Of a stretch of 64,000 nucleotides of DNA, positions 42,220 to 54,769 are shown in pieces. The notes beneath the pieces are model-generated. The model was given only the letters and a program-made list of their open reading frames with translations. It made no database searches and was not told the DNA's origin. The first letter of the stretch is position 1, and each line of letters starts with the position of its first letter. The DNA is from Dastarcus helophoroides (Eukaryota > Arthropoda > Insecta > Coleoptera > Bothrideridae), in the NCBI GenBank assembly GCA_028583605.1, contig CM053329.1:36455992-36519991 (forward strand). The letters run 5' to 3'. A program made the position numbers and the translations under genes.

Positions 42220-42770
42220 TGCTTAACAACAACTAATTTTATTGCTTTTTTCATGGCAACCCAATTGGCTTTCAACAAAGTTGTAACCAAGATTATCATC
42301 TTTGTTACACACCCCTCCTTTGGATTGTGGGAACGTCACCGAGAACAATCCAAAACCTAAAGGTGTTATAGAACAATCCTCAAAGGTGAAACGAAGTGAA
42401 GTACGTCTTCTTCGTGAGGGTTTCTGCTTATCCACTGACGATTGCGAAACTTCTGCCTTCCCTGAAGGACAGCTATACCAGAAGGAGATGAATCAGCATC
42501 AATTCGCAACGTAAATGGCAATTTCCTATCTGCTAGACGTAGAATCAGTGTTGAGGCAGCATCTTTATCCGAGCATGTGCCGTCTCTTGCAGTAGTTCCT
42601 ATTTCCATTTTGCCTTCCTTAAGTCTCTGAGAGGCTATCTGCTAGACGTAGAATCACTGCTGAGGCAGCATCTTTATCCGAGCATGTGCTATCTCTTGGG
42701 GTAGTTCCTATTTCTATTTTGCCTTCTTTAAGTCTCTGAGAGGCTTAGCCATGACCAAAATGTTTTTTTT
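42220..42770 (-). repeat. LINE-linked segment with a 108-bp tandem duplication
   Basis: CTATCTGCTAGACGTAGAATC begins at 42526 and again at 42634, each unit ending CTTTAAGTCTCTGAGAGGC or a one-base variant. On the minus strand the first unit continues into an 80-codon frame (42366-42608) containing RRRRTSLRFTFEDCSITP-like words in an overlapping frame (42223-42435). This may be the LINE 3' region or ORF1 remains; I cannot decide. Confidence 0.5.
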
Positions 42771-43110
42771 AAGTTTAATCCACTCGCACAGCAGGACAAC
42801 CCCATAATGCCTTCAAAGCACTGCAAGTAGGATACGAAAACAAGAATAGATGGCGATGAACCGCCTTCTTAAACAAGGATAGGTTGTAATTTTTTGGAAA
42901 AATTTCTTATGGTAACAAGTTCCATAGCTTGGAAGTTCTATAGCTTGAAAGTTCTATAGCTTGAAAGTTCTATAGAAAGAAGCGTCTCCGTAGACAAAAG
43001 TCCTCCTTGTGTCAAGCTGGACCGCACAGGAATTTGCTGTCTCCGACTGTCTTATATGACTCAATAATCTTGCTCTTGAGGGATCAATCCAATTATAGTC
43101 CAGTCATCCT
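42770..43110 (-). pseudogene. non-LTR retrotransposon ORF2 tail (same family as 33660)
   Basis: Minus-strand frames read ARLLSHIRQSETANSCAVQL, then RRTFVYGDASFYRT. They continue through a triplicated 16-bp word (ATAGCTTGGAAGTTCT, about 42935-42982) and then NLSLFKKAVHRH-like and CEWIK-like ends. Several stops and shifts. It is separated from the reverse-transcriptase part (44965-46250) by the element at 43122-44959. Confidence 0.65.
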
Positions 43111-43121
43111 GGTGGTTTTAC

Positions 43122-44959
43122 CTCGGAATTCAAGATAACCGGCTGTAAACTCGTATAAACCTTTATTTAAGCATTCTAAAACTTGTCTCAAAACCTACTT
43201 ACGATAGCGTGTACGCGACTTGTAGATAACTGGGGTCAAAGGTCAAAAAATCGATATTTTGCGCATTTTTTGCAAATATCTCGTTCCCTGTAAAAGTTAC
43301 GCTATTTGTATTTATTATAAATATTGTTGGGGATAAAATTCTCTATAACTTTTGTTCAAAAAATTTTTTTATACCTCAAACCGTTATTGAGATAGAGGGC
43401 GGTCAGCGCGCAGTCTTTCACTATGTACAGTATCATTCAAGTTCAACTTGTAGTCTCGGTCAAAAACACGCCGCATAGAACCCGTTAATTATAGAAAAAT
43501 ATATAATTATAAATAATTTACATTTTTTCATTAAATATCACATTCAATATAATAATTTTTTTCATAAATTAAATATATCTTCATTTAATAACACATACCT
43601 CTTGGTACAATTAGAAAATTATTAACAGAAATACTTTAATTATATTTTAGTTATATTTAGATTTATACTAATTACTTTCTAAGTAAATAAGAAGACAAGA
43701 AATAAAAAAACTGAGATATACTCTTTCAAAAGTTTTGATAAATATCCTCGTTTGAAAAACATATTTTGTTTCTGCACGCAGTGAGTGGTTGTGACGCGAC
43801 TTCTGCGCTCTTTAAAAAAGAAAGAACAACGTTTGTAAAACACTTGAAAAACTTCCGGATTTGGATCAACTTGCTGCACCTATTTGAAGAAGAAAACTGT
43901 CCGATTCAAAGGTTATTTGAGAATGGAGTGCGAACTTTGTTAGCAATCTATAATGCTCCAAAATCTGAGGACAGTATCAAATCAACCAAACCTAATAAAC
44001 CTGTGCAGCTATCAAATCTTCCACCAACAAGTGCAGCAGCTCACCAACATTTCAACCGTGTTTACTATCAAGTTCAGACTTGGTTAGTGCATGATTTAGA
44101 ACCTCAGGAATGGGGTTGGATAATGCGTAATGATTCCTGGAACCTACCACTACAATTCTATCTCCAGCTCCAGAAGATTTGCTGAACACAATATTCTGCA
44201 ACTGCAAGAATGGTTGTGGTTCGCGATTTGGATGCAGGAAATCGGGGTTACCGTGCTCTTTCAGCTTTGTGGGCAGTGTAATGGGCAAGCTTGTCTCAAT
44301 GCCTCACCCTATCAAAGTGATGTCAACGAAGATGGTACATTTGATCCCGAAATCCTAGAAGACTCGGAGACGACGATAATGAAGACGAAGAAGATAACTA
44401 AAAATAAGAACATGGAATTCTCCTTATTTTTATTCAATTTTTTTAATTTTAACCATGAAAAATGTATGAAATCGTATTTCGTAATAAAAATATAAATTAA
44501 AAATTTATTTCTTGTCCTCTTATTTACTTAGGATGTAATTAGTATAAATCTGAATATAATTGAAATATAATTAAAGTATTTCTGTTCATAATTTTCTAAT
44601 TGTACAAAGAGGTAAGTGTTATTAAATGAAGATATATTTAATTTATGAAAAAAATTATTATATTGAATGTGATATTTAATGAAAAAATGTAATTATTTAT
44701 AGTGAAAGACTCTATCTCAAAAACGGTTTGAGGTATAAAAAAATTTTTAAAACAAAAATTTGTAATAAATACAAATAGAATAACTTTTACAGGGAACGAG
44801 ATATTTGCAAAAAATGCGCAAAAAATCGATTTTTTGACCTTTTGACCTTAGTTATCTACAAGTCGCGTACATGCTATCGTAAGTAGGTTTTGAGACAAGT
44901 TTTAGGATGTTAAAATAAAGGCTTATACGAGTTTACAGCCGGTTATCTTGAATTCCGAG
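43122..44959. mobile_element. long-TIR element carrying a captured or native coding fragment
   Basis: The outer ends are CTCGGAATTCAAGATAACCGG and its reverse complement. The arms run 43122-43690 and about 44510-44959. The left arm has about 110 extra bases (from GTACAGTATCATTCAAG to AAAAATATA) missing on the right. Shared inner words are AAACCTACTTACGATAGC, TTTTTTGCAAATATCTCGTTCCC and TTAATAACACATACCTC. The interior of about 800 bp is almost entirely the pseudogene 43742-44400. It lies within a LINE copy in minus orientation. The target duplication is not clear. Superfamily unknown. Confidence 0.75.
43742..44400 (+). pseudogene. C-terminal part of a transposon-associated protein (GCDxTS motif, cysteine-rich tail)
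   Basis: Frame one contains FLHAVSGCDATSALFKK, then LLAIYNAPKSE, then PVQLSNLPPTSAAAHQHFNR and VYYQVQTWLVHDLEPQEWGW. After a frameshift near 44138 a PAPEDLL stretch and FCNCKNGCGSRFGCRKSGLP follow. After a second shift near 44255 a CGQCNGQACLNASP stretch and an acidic tail follow. I know this order (H-A-x-x-GCDxTS, PPT, VYxQVQxW, cysteine cluster) from many uncharacterised proteins repeated across invertebrate genomes, often behind a nuclease-like domain with an ADDTD motif; that N-terminal part is absent here. Two frameshifts make it inactive. Confidence 0.6.
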
Positions 44960-44964
44960 ATTCC

Positions 44965-46250
44965 TACCCTATTTTGACCTTGCCTCAAGAAGCTTACCCT
45001 TTGGGGAGATCAACCCTATTAGTTCCTGCGAGCTTCTGCCATGCTAGTATTTAAATAAGAGAGATAACTCACCAACCATCCGCCTATGCTTTAGTGTTTC
45101 GAGAGAATCGGTCAAACTCTTCGTCATCAATTAGGCTAATCGCTCTTCTTTGAATTGAATCCAAAAGAGCTAAAGTGTGCTTCAGGCCTAGACTTTCTTC
45201 AAACCTGAGAACAGTATTCTAGTGTTGGCCTAACTTGAGCTTTGTATACTGTGAGTAGCTGATGAGATGTGAAGTACTTTTTAGCTCTAAAAAGAAAGTC
45301 TAGCTTCCGAGAGGTGAACTTGGTAATGGTTAAGGCGCCCCTGCATTAATCGCAAATGTCGTAAATGATATACCATCGACGATGACCTGAAAACATCCGT
45401 CAGCGAGAAAATTGCATATCAAATGACAGAGGCTAGGAGGAAGACCATAAGATGTTAATTTGGCGTTAAGAACTCGGTGCTAGGCTCTGTCAAAGGCCTT
45501 TAGGATATCCAATGTCACAATCCTAGCCTGAACATGTTCCTTCCCCACTATCAAGGCCAGAAGCTTTCGAGGTGTCAAGCTCAAGGAGAATCTTTTTGAT
45601 TGGGCTTTGTCTGAAAACAACTTCAGCCATCGAAGTGCCAAGTTTAGGAAAGAATAGGAAGGTTCTGCGTTTCAAGAATCAAGGTTGGAATTTTCAGCAA
45701 AAATTAAGGCTAGCAGGTCAGCCTTTTCCTTGGAAGTAGTCTCAATATTGTTATTGTCATCGAAGTAGAGATGAAAAATTGGAAGAATATATAATTCCTT
45801 CTAATCGACTTTGCTAATTCCCAAAGAAACCTGAAAACCCTTGGGACAGTTCATAAGCCTCTGGCGCATTTTACGATCGAAATCACTTTTTCCCTCGGCA
45901 ATAACCTAGTTGACAAAAATTAAAAATTTTGTGCATCTACAGATGGGGTCCAAGTCTCGACTGAGGGATTATTTCGCCAACGACGATATACACGTTTTTT
46001 GAAGGTGACAGAGCACATTTTTTAGCTGAACCAAGATTTACTGGGGACAACTTCTACGAGGGAGTGAGGAATTGAGCATATCGTACCAATCAGGATAGTT
46101 TTAGTGATGGATTCGGCGACTGAGGAAGGGTTGTCACAGTTAACATTTTTTTGTCATGGAAAAGATGCAAAGAGGTCTCTTAATTTAACCCAGTTGGAAG
46201 AGTTAAAGTGCCAGACGGCCGAAACAAAATGTTGTTTGTAAAAAACTCAT
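44965..46250 (-). pseudogene. non-LTR retrotransposon ORF2, linker and reverse transcriptase
   Basis: In N-to-C order on the minus strand: NSSNWVKLRDLFASFP (46200-46150), SKEKADLLALIFAENSNLDS (about 45750-45690), LELDTSKASGLD (about 45590-45550), TLDILKAFDRA (about 45515-45485), YGLPPSLCHLICNFLADG (45460-45400), ISFTTFAINAG (about 45370-45340), then AKKYFTSHQLLTVYKAQVRP (45290-45230), LDSIQRRAISLIDDEEFDRF and GELSLLFKY. These are the RT fingers/palm start (D in LDIxKAFD), then the thumb. The central palm with the YxDD catalytic pair is missing, jumping from NAG to the thumb. Many stops and shifts. Jockey/CR1-like by motif. Confidence 0.75.
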
Positions 46251-46287
46251 TACATCCTTCGTATATCTTGGCTTAGGTATCTTATGG

Positions 46288-47260
46288 CTACACAATTTTC
46301 GGAATCTGAAAGAATTTCTTCTTGTAAGCCGTAGTACTTCCTTCTTTAGAAACTCGTTCTTCGAAGGTAAGTAGGAAGGCTCTATTATTGGTGTCTCGTC
46401 TCCAGGTAGTTATGCAATGCTTCTTCATAAGGGGTAAGCCTTTTGTTAGGCACCAAATATATGAGCATTTTTCTGCAGGAAACATATTTACTTTTGAGTA
46501 TTCCGCCGAAGACAGTGCCTTATCTTTATCTCTACACAGCGATGTATCGATTACTTCAGAGGTGATAAGTTGGGAGAGAAGTTTATATTGAGGCGGATCT
46601 TCAAATGGAAAATACTGCTGAAAGATCATCACTGATAATCCTAGCGATCTATTAATAACTGTCTAGGATCATCTTGGCAGCTTTAATAAAGTCAATAGCT
46701 AAAGGCGTGCATCGATTCTTGTGCTCAGGAATGAATAACAATATCATCGGTGTTATAGGATGTTCTAATCCAATTTCTATGCCAAAGGCATGTGCTTCTA
46801 CACTTCTGATAATCCCATCTTAGAGTCTCATATTAACGTTTCGCTCGGTACATCCTTTTACATAAGAATATCTGACAAAAGTGTCCCAGCTAAACTTAAT
46901 TTTACTCCTGTATCGATACATGCGAAATCTTGCAAGCTTAAGAAGGAAATGAGGACAAGGGGGCATTTGCCAGCTTTCACCTTTCCACAACAGTATTGAA
47001 GTAAACTTTGGTAAGCGCATTCATACTTGTAGCAGGTTTACATGAAGGAGAGTTGCTCTAAATAAAACCTTCTTTCCCACACACATAGTAGGAGATAGTG
47101 ACAGGTTTTCTCTCTTCTTTGGAAATATACTTTAGCTCTTTAGGTTTTGGGGCCTGATCGCTTTTTTTTCCAGTTTTTTACAATCTTGTTGGAGATGGGG
47201 TAGAAGCTTGGGGTATTTCTGAAAACTGTGTTGAACGAACGTGACTTTTTAATTCAATCA
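46288..47260 (-). pseudogene. gypsy-type gag-protease remnant
   Basis: Minus strand, N to C: SYYVCGKEGFI (zinc-knuckle-like CxxCGKEG, about 47110-47070); then a protease frame with DTG at 46906-46914 (CIDTG...LSLAGTLLS), GIDF-like AIDFIKAAKMILD near 46700; then an acidic linker ALSSAEYSKVNMF (about 46520) and a PSYLPSKNEFLKKE stretch (about 46345) resembling the run into the reverse transcriptase. The frame shifts several times, and no RT core follows before the LINE. The protease would process a gag-pol product in an active copy. Family assignment is from motif order only. Confidence 0.65.
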
Positions 47261-47389
47261 TCCAGGTTCTCGATGTCCTCAAGTTCTACGGTGCACCATG
47301 TCCAGTTTCTATCTCTAAGCGAATGGAGTATCCGACAGTAAATTAGAAAGCAAGCCTGCCGCACGACTGACGAATACATCAGTAGGTTC

Positions 47390-47880
47390 TTATTCATTTT
47401 AAGTTTTGGAAATTTCAAAATTAAGGTCAAAATGTTGAGAAAATAATCGAAAATTTCAGAAAAGATACAATTTTTTTGGGTAAACATGTAACAGCTGAAA
47501 TATTAAATAAGGAATTTTGGCAAAATAAGTCATAATATCAAATCTGCTTTAGAAATTTCGAAGATAGTTTAAAAATTTGAACATCAAGCTACATATTTCG
47601 GTCTAATGTCCTGAAATTTCGATTTTAAAACTACAAATGGCCTAAATTTTGAGAAAACACTCAAAAGGTCGAACGAAAACTAAGCCGAAATTTTAAGAAA
47701 ATAAATTGAAAAATTCTCCAAAGAAAAACCAAACATTCCACTTTTAAGGGAAAAACTTAGAAGAATTCGAAATTGCTCGATTATAATTGAAATTTTGAAG
47801 AGAAAAGTCTTGGTTTGGGAAGATAATCAAAATTTTCAAAAAAAAAAATCAACTTCTTATGAAAAGCTGTGCTATTCTAT
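47390..47880 (-). repeat. A-rich fuzzy satellite block
   Basis: GAAAATTTCAGAAAAG-type words. The minus 77-codon frame at 47254-47487 straddles its edge and is not taken as a gene. Confidence 0.5.
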
Positions 47881-49550
47881 TTTCCATGAAGAACACACCA
47901 CTGATAGGTTCCGGGCTAGATATTTATTTTTAGTTAAACCTAATACATTGATCAGTTAACCTTTATATCAAGCTTCAATTTTTTTTTCTAGTCTTTCTGC
48001 TTTAACTTTGCCTAGAAAATTAAGATAATTATTTTTAGACACTTTTTACGCTATTAGAATTGTCAAATCCCGTTGATTAGAGAAACCAAAACTGTAACAT
48101 AGATTCAATTGCAATATAATTTCAAGTGTATGGAAATACTAGTAATTATTTACATTGGGTAACTATTACCGTTCTCAACAAGAATCGGTCAACAAAGAGC
48201 AACCAACGGACACGTGCGGGGCGCCAAAAAGTTAGTAATTCAGATAGCACCTCGGCTTAAGTCTCTGCATATGAAATAAGGGCATTCGCCTGTGGTATTA
48301 ATACCTGACTTAAACGAAAATGAATTAAACAATTATTTTGAATAATGCGTATTTAACCACTAAACGGTTAAGCCGGCTGTATAGATTGTGATACGATAAG
48401 CCATAAAAAACTTTGTGTAATAGCACTTTATAAAAAGTAAAAGATTGTTTTAAATATAACGCAGTCTCGACTGGTTAACGTCAGTAAATCAACAGTAGCA
48501 GGAGTTATGTTTGGTGGACATGCGACCGAACCGACATGCAAGAAGCTTTGGAAAAATACAGCCACTTCGAGCTTGTTAAAATCTGAAGGATATCCACTGA
48601 AAATAGGGCCGATTAAACCGCTTTATCCTGGTCTGAAAATCAAAGGATAAGAGAGCAAGCTTGCTCATCTGAAAGCGTAAAAGATGATAAAAGTAAAAGA
48701 AGTTACCACACCTTCGGTCGAGCTTATTATTCGACCGTTGATGCATAAAGGAGATCCTGGTACTGGAGAGATTTGGTCGGATAAGTTTACAAAAAACATT
48801 CAATAATCGGATGAACTAATGAGTTTACACAAAATCTTTGTCCAAACATATTTGTCTCGAAACTGGTCAGACGTTTTAGTGACATAAACTTCGTGATTAA
48901 TTGTTTATTATAATAACGTTGCCATCCATTAACTTGAAAGCTTGACATCGGATTAATCTGATTCCCGAATTTTTAGGCCCACGGAGATTCTATCCGAAGG
49001 CTTAAGACTAATTAAGATGCATCGCCCTGGGTAATAGAAAGCGATTTCCCGGTAATGGACACTTGAGTCCATCCAAGTGAAGGCAACATTAAATGGGCAT
49101 CAATGATCTTTTATTTGACCTCATACACGACGAATTTATTTTGCACCCTGACGTAATCTGCAAAGTCTAAATTCTTGAGTTAATGGAGCATGCTGTTTGG
49201 ATCTACTTCAATTAATACAAGATTCAATTTTCTGTAATTTTTACTAAGTGCAGCTATCGTGAAGTTTAGTGTTTAGGAAGCAAATAACAATTTGCATTCT
49301 AATTTATTTTCAGGAGCACTATCGTAATTTCGAAAGAAAACACTAATTTAAACATCAAACATACTGCCAGTTCAATTAATACCTGAATACGCCTAGGTAA
49401 GCTAGCTAAACTCTGAAAACGCATTAGGAGCCTGAAAAGAACGCGAAAGCAACCGAAAATCTAACTAATGAGCACATCTCTACCTTGGTGGTGTGTGGCT
49501 CTACTGTTGCGAGTGCATTATCCGTTACATTTAAATAAAAGCCACGAATT
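47880..49550. other. ordinary-complexity island, no recognised gene
   Basis: Contains AT-rich developmental-type words and no recognised frame (75 codons at 48576-48803, minus). Confidence 0.35.
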
Positions 49551-51600
49551 TGGAAAAAGTTTGAAGAAAACAAAATTTGAAATAAAATTAAAATTTATAG
49601 AAAATAATTTTAAACAAAAATGATGAAATATTGTTAAAAAAAGCCAAACTCGGGTTTTGCAATAAAAACTCGAAAATTTCAAGAAACGGAATTTTGCAAA
49701 AAAAGACGAAATTTTCTGAGAAAAATTCTTTGGAAAACGTCAAAATTGGTAAAATCGTCACAATATCCTTAAATATATCCTTCGCATTCTTTAACTTTTT
49801 CAAACATTAAATTCATTTCAGCTTTACTAAATATAGTATATATATCAAGACGAGTCAATAAGGATCCAAAATGAAAAAAGAATTTACTTTTTTACTTAGC
49901 TTTTGAAAATCATGGTACATTTTGGAAAAATGTAACATTTCTAGGAAATACTTTCCTTGAAATTTTAACGTAATATTTTTATAGAAACAGTTGTTCTTTT
50001 TATTAAATTTTTGACCTATGATTTAGAAAATTCATGAATTTTAAGAAAAAAAATGTGGAGATTTCCAAAAAAAGATAAATTCTCCGAAAGAAGTCGAAAT
50101 TATTCAAAATTATTTAAATACATTTTTTTTAAACTTTGACGAATTTTAAAATATGGAGATAAAATTTTAAATTTCTGTGGTTATGTTTTTCCCCGGAATG
50201 ATTAGAAAATTATTTTTTTATTTAATTATTTACTTACTTTTTCCGTAAAATTTCGACGTAAATCAAGGACGAAAACGAATTTTGAGGGAATGGTGAAGTT
50301 TTCAGAAGTAGGCCGCAGGAAAAAATTTAATATTTTCCAAAAAACAAAAATACAAATTTCGATAAGCGAAAATTTCTAGAAATACGGAACAAAATAAAAT
50401 CAAGTTTTGAAAAAAGTGTGTAGTTTCGTAAAAATTGCGAAATCTCTTAAATAAAAAAAAAATTGTTTAAAAAAACTGTAATTTTGTTAAAAAGGTTAAA
50501 ATTTAATTAAAAGTCTAAAGACTGCAAAACTTTGACCAAACAAGTTTAATTTTTGGAGTAAAAACGAAATTATGAACAATTTATTTTGACAAATAAGTTC
50601 GAATTTTGAGAAAAAGATTAATTTTCAAATAACAGTAGATATTTCAATAAATTTACTGCATTTACTGCATAAGCAACCAGAGCATGAGTGCCCCATCTTG
50701 CTATCTTGCCCGATCATCACTTTGACAAAGTCAGAGAATGTCGAACTTTCAAATAAAATCGAATAGAAAAAAACAATCTTAATAATCTTAAGAAAGTGAA
50801 AACGTTGAAAGAAAAGAAAATGTTTGCTTCACTGCATAAGCAACCAGAGCATAAGTGCCCCATCCTGCCCGACCGTCACTTTGACAATGTCAGACAAAGT
50901 CGAACTTTGAAATAAAATCGAATAGAGAAAAAAACGAATATTAAGAAAGTCAAAATTCTGAAAACAAAAAAATTTTCTTTAAATTTACTAGAAACTCTTA
51001 AATTTTACTGAATTATTTACATCGGTCTAAATTCAAGAAAGAGCTAAATTGCGAAAAACAAGTGGGAATTTACCAAATTTGGAAAACGTATCTAAATTTG
51101 ACAAAAAAGGTCGAAATTTTGAGAAATAAGTTGAATCCCAGAAAAGCGGATTTCAGATGAATCGACATCCTCAAAGAAAGCCGAATTTTGAAGAAATAAA
51201 ATGTAAAGTTCCGAAAAAAGGAGATTACAAAAATTTCTAAGAAAGGTTGCATTTTGAAAAGAAAGTCAAAATTCAGAACTGTAAACGAAATTTGAAAAAA
51301 CAGGATCGTAAAATCGGGAAAAATCTGCAAGCATTTATTATATTTTCGTCAATGGTAGTACAAGGTCGAATTTTGACATTTAGTCGACAAGACAAAGAGA
51401 CGAATTTTAATAAAAGGCAATTTAATTCGTAATTTTTGCTTTTTTAAAATTTTGACCTCAAAATTAAAAAAAAATTAAATACGAAAATTTTTTCCTAAAA
51501 TTAAAAAATTCTACCAACATTTTCAAGTTTTTTAATTGAAAGTCGTCTAAAATTTAAAAAAAAGCCGAATTTTCGGAATCGTTAAAGCAAAGTTTCAAAA
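49550..51600 (-). repeat. A-rich fuzzy satellite block
   Basis: Includes a direct duplication at 50661-50770 and 50827-50936 (166-bp spacing): ACTGCATAAGCAACCAGAGC, GAGTGCCCCATC and TCACTTTGACAA. These GC-richer words stand out from the block. Confidence 0.65.
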
Positions 51601-53830
51601 AACACCAATTTTAAAAAGTGTTTTGAGAAAAAGTTCGAAATTTTGAGAAATAACCAAAAACTAGAAGATTGGATTTAAACTGAATCGACAGCTCGGAAAA
51701 AAGTCGAATTTTGAAAAGCGTTAAAACATTTCAAAAGGATTTGATAAATAAGTCAAAAGTCGTAAAAAAACTTAAATTAAAAAAAACTAAATTAATATAA
51801 AAAACGATAAATTTTAAAAGAAGAAAGAGAAGATTTCTTGAGAAAAAATGGTTGAACATCGATGACTCGTAATTTTTAATTTTCAAAATTTTGTCAAATC
51901 GGAAACTTCCAAAAAAAAAATAATAAAGGAAACGGTTTTCACTTTAAATTTAAATATGTTCTCGAATGTTTTACTTTTCTAATAAACGATGGGATAAATT
52001 TGACAAAAAAAAGAGGCTGAAATATGAGAAGCACAATCGAAACTTATTTGGTAATGGCGAAGTTCCAAAAAAATACGAATTTGGAAGAAGTGAAATGTTG
52101 AGAAATATTTTGACACTTCTAAGAAAACCCAAATTTTAAGCAAAGTTGCGAAAAAAAGGTGAATAAAATACAAAACTGTGACAGAAAAGTCAACGGTTCT
52201 AGAAAAATTTCAAAAAAATTTTGAGAACAGAATTTTGAGAAGCGTTAGGAAATTTCAAAAGGGTTTGATAAAAAAGTCGAAAGTGGTGGAAAAACTCGAA
52301 TTAAAAAAAATTGAATTAATATAGAAAATATTTTGAAAAACGATGAATTTTAAAAGAAGAAATAGGAGATTATTTGAAAAAAAAATGATCGAACATCGAT
52401 GGCCCGTAATATTTGATTTTCAAAATTTTGACAAATTGATAGTTTCCAGACAAAAATACTAAAGAAAAGGGTTGTCACTTTAAATTTAAATATGTTCTCG
52501 AATGTTTCACTTTCCTAATAAACGATAAATTTCACAAAAAAAAAAGACTGAAGTATCAGAAACACCATCGAAACTTATTTTGTAATGGCAATGGCGAAGT
52601 TCCAAAAAAATACGAATTTGGAAGAAGTGAAATGTCAAGAAAAAGTTTGAATTTTCTAGGAAAACCCGAATTCTAAGAAAAGTTGCGAAAAAAGGCGAAT
52701 AAAATACAAAACTGTGACAGAAAAGTCAACGGTTCTAGAAAAATGTCAAAAAAATTTTGAGAACAGAATTTTGAGAAGCGTTAGGAAATTTCAAATGGGT
52801 TTGATAAAAAAGTCGAAAGTGGTAAAAAAACTCGAATTAAAAAAAATTGATAATATAGAAAAAAATTTAAAAATCGATGAATTTTAAAAAAAAAATGATC
52901 AAACATCGATGGCTCGTAATATTTTATTTTCTAAATTTTGACAAATTGGAGGTTTCCAAAAAAGAAATACCAAAGGAACGGGTTTTCACTTTAAATTTAA
53001 ATATGTTTTCGAATGTTTTACTTTCCTAATAAACGATCGGCTTAATTTGACAAAAAAAAGAGGCTGAAGTATAAGAAGCGCAATCGAAACTTATTTGGTA
53101 ATGGTAATGGCGAAGTTCCAAAAAAATACGAATTTGGAAGAAGTAAAATGTTAGGAAAAATTTTGACACTTCTAAGAATCCCCGAATTTTAAGAAAAGTT
53201 GCGAAAAAAGGCGAATAAAATACAGAACTGTGATAGAAAAGTAGAAAAATGTCAAAAAAAATTTTGAGAACAGAATTTTGAGAAGCGTTAAGAAATTTCA
53301 AAAGGGTTTGATAAAAAAAGTCGAAAGTGGTGGAAAAACTCGAATTAAATAAAAATGAATTAATATAAAAAAAATTTTGAAAAACGACGAATTTTAAAAG
53401 AAGCAAAAGGAGATTCTTTGAGAAAAAATGATCGAACATCGATGGCTTGTAATATTTGATTTTCAAAATTTTGACAAATTGGAAGTTTCCAGAAAGAATA
53501 CTAAAGGAAAGGGTTTTTACTTTTAATTTAAATATGTTCTCGAATGTTTTACTTTCCTAATAAACGATCGGCTAAATTTCACAAAAAAAAGGCTGAAGTT
53601 TGAGAAGCAGAATTGAAACTTATTTGGTAATGGTAATGGCAAAGTTCCAAGAAAATACAAATTTAAAAGAAGTGAAATGTGAAGAAAAAGTTTGAAATTT
53701 CTAAGAAAACCCGAATTTTAAGAAAAGTTGCGAAAAAAGGCGAATAAAATACAAAACTGTGACAGAAAAGTCAACGGTTCTAGAAAAATGTCAAAAAAAA
53801 ATTGCAGTGAAAGACAAATTTTTATTAAAA
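51600..53830 (-). repeat. tandem array of about 530-bp units, four copies
   Basis: ACATCGATGGCTCGTAATA variants fall at about 51858, 52394, 52904 and 53437 (spacings 536, 510, 533). GAAGTTCCAAAAAAATACG, TTTAAATATGTTCTCGAATG and AAACTGTGACAGAAAAGTC keep phase. Units differ by indels, such as a doubled AATGGC beside TAATGGTAATGGC. Minus-strand frames (64 and 146 codons) are repeat artefacts. Confidence 0.85.
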
Positions 53831-54765
53831 AAAATTAAATTTGTGGAACAAGTCAAAATTTCAAAAAAAACTCATTTTGAGACAAAAAATTGAAATGTGG
53901 AGAAAAAACTTTCCAGCCTGAATATCGTATTTTCTTCAACGTTAGGGATAATTGAATTTTAATGTCTTTAAGAATTCAAGTGAAAATGTTAAATAAAACA
54001 TAATTTTTTCAAAATATAAAAATGTTCTCGAAATTTCTGCTTCCTTACTAAAATTCGCCTAAATTTTATAAAAAAAAAAAATAAATTATGAGAAGCACAA
54101 TCGAAACCCAAAAACTCATTTTAGTGATGATGATAGTGAAGCTTTAATTAAATACAAATCTGAAAATAGTGAAATTTTGAAAAATAGTTCGAGATTTTTA
54201 GAAAAACCCGAATTTTGACAAAAGGTGCCAAATTTGGAAAAAAGACGACTTCAGAAAAAACGAAACTTCGACAAAAAGGTCAAAGGGTAGAGTAAAAAGT
54301 GGTAATAAACCTGAAGAAAGAGAAATTTTCAGAAAAAAAAATTTCAAAAAAGACAAAAATATCTAAATTTCGAGAACAAATTTTCCAGCCTAAATATCTT
54401 ATTTTCTTCAACATCAGCAAGGGTGAAACTTTGGTGTCTTAGAAATTTCAAGAAAAAAATTCAAAGATTGAAAAGATTTTCAGGAAAGTTTCGAAATTTC
54501 TGAACCTGAAAATCGAATTTGAAAAAAAAGTACGGTTGCAGATAGAGTGGAATTTTGATCAAACTTGCAGGGTTTTGAAAAAAAATGAAAAAAAAAAATT
54601 GAAACTTTGACTAAAAGGTCAGCATTTTGGGAAAATAGTCGAGTTAGTCAAGGTTTCAGAAAAAAATTGAAATCTGAAAATAAAATCCTAAATTTCAAGA
54701 AAAAGACGAGTTTTGCCAAAAAAAATCCAATTTTTGAAAAATAAATCTTCCTTGCAACAAACAAT
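53830..54765 (-). repeat. A-rich fuzzy satellite block
   Basis: A weak repeat: TTCCAGCCTGAATATCGTAT near 53910 and TTCCAGCCTAAATATCTTAT near 54382, about 470 bp apart. Confidence 0.6.
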
Positions 54766-54769
54766 TTGT

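Noticed and set aside
53026..53466. 146-codon minus-strand frame
   Set aside because: Lies entirely in the 530-bp satellite and is not kept open in neighbouring units.
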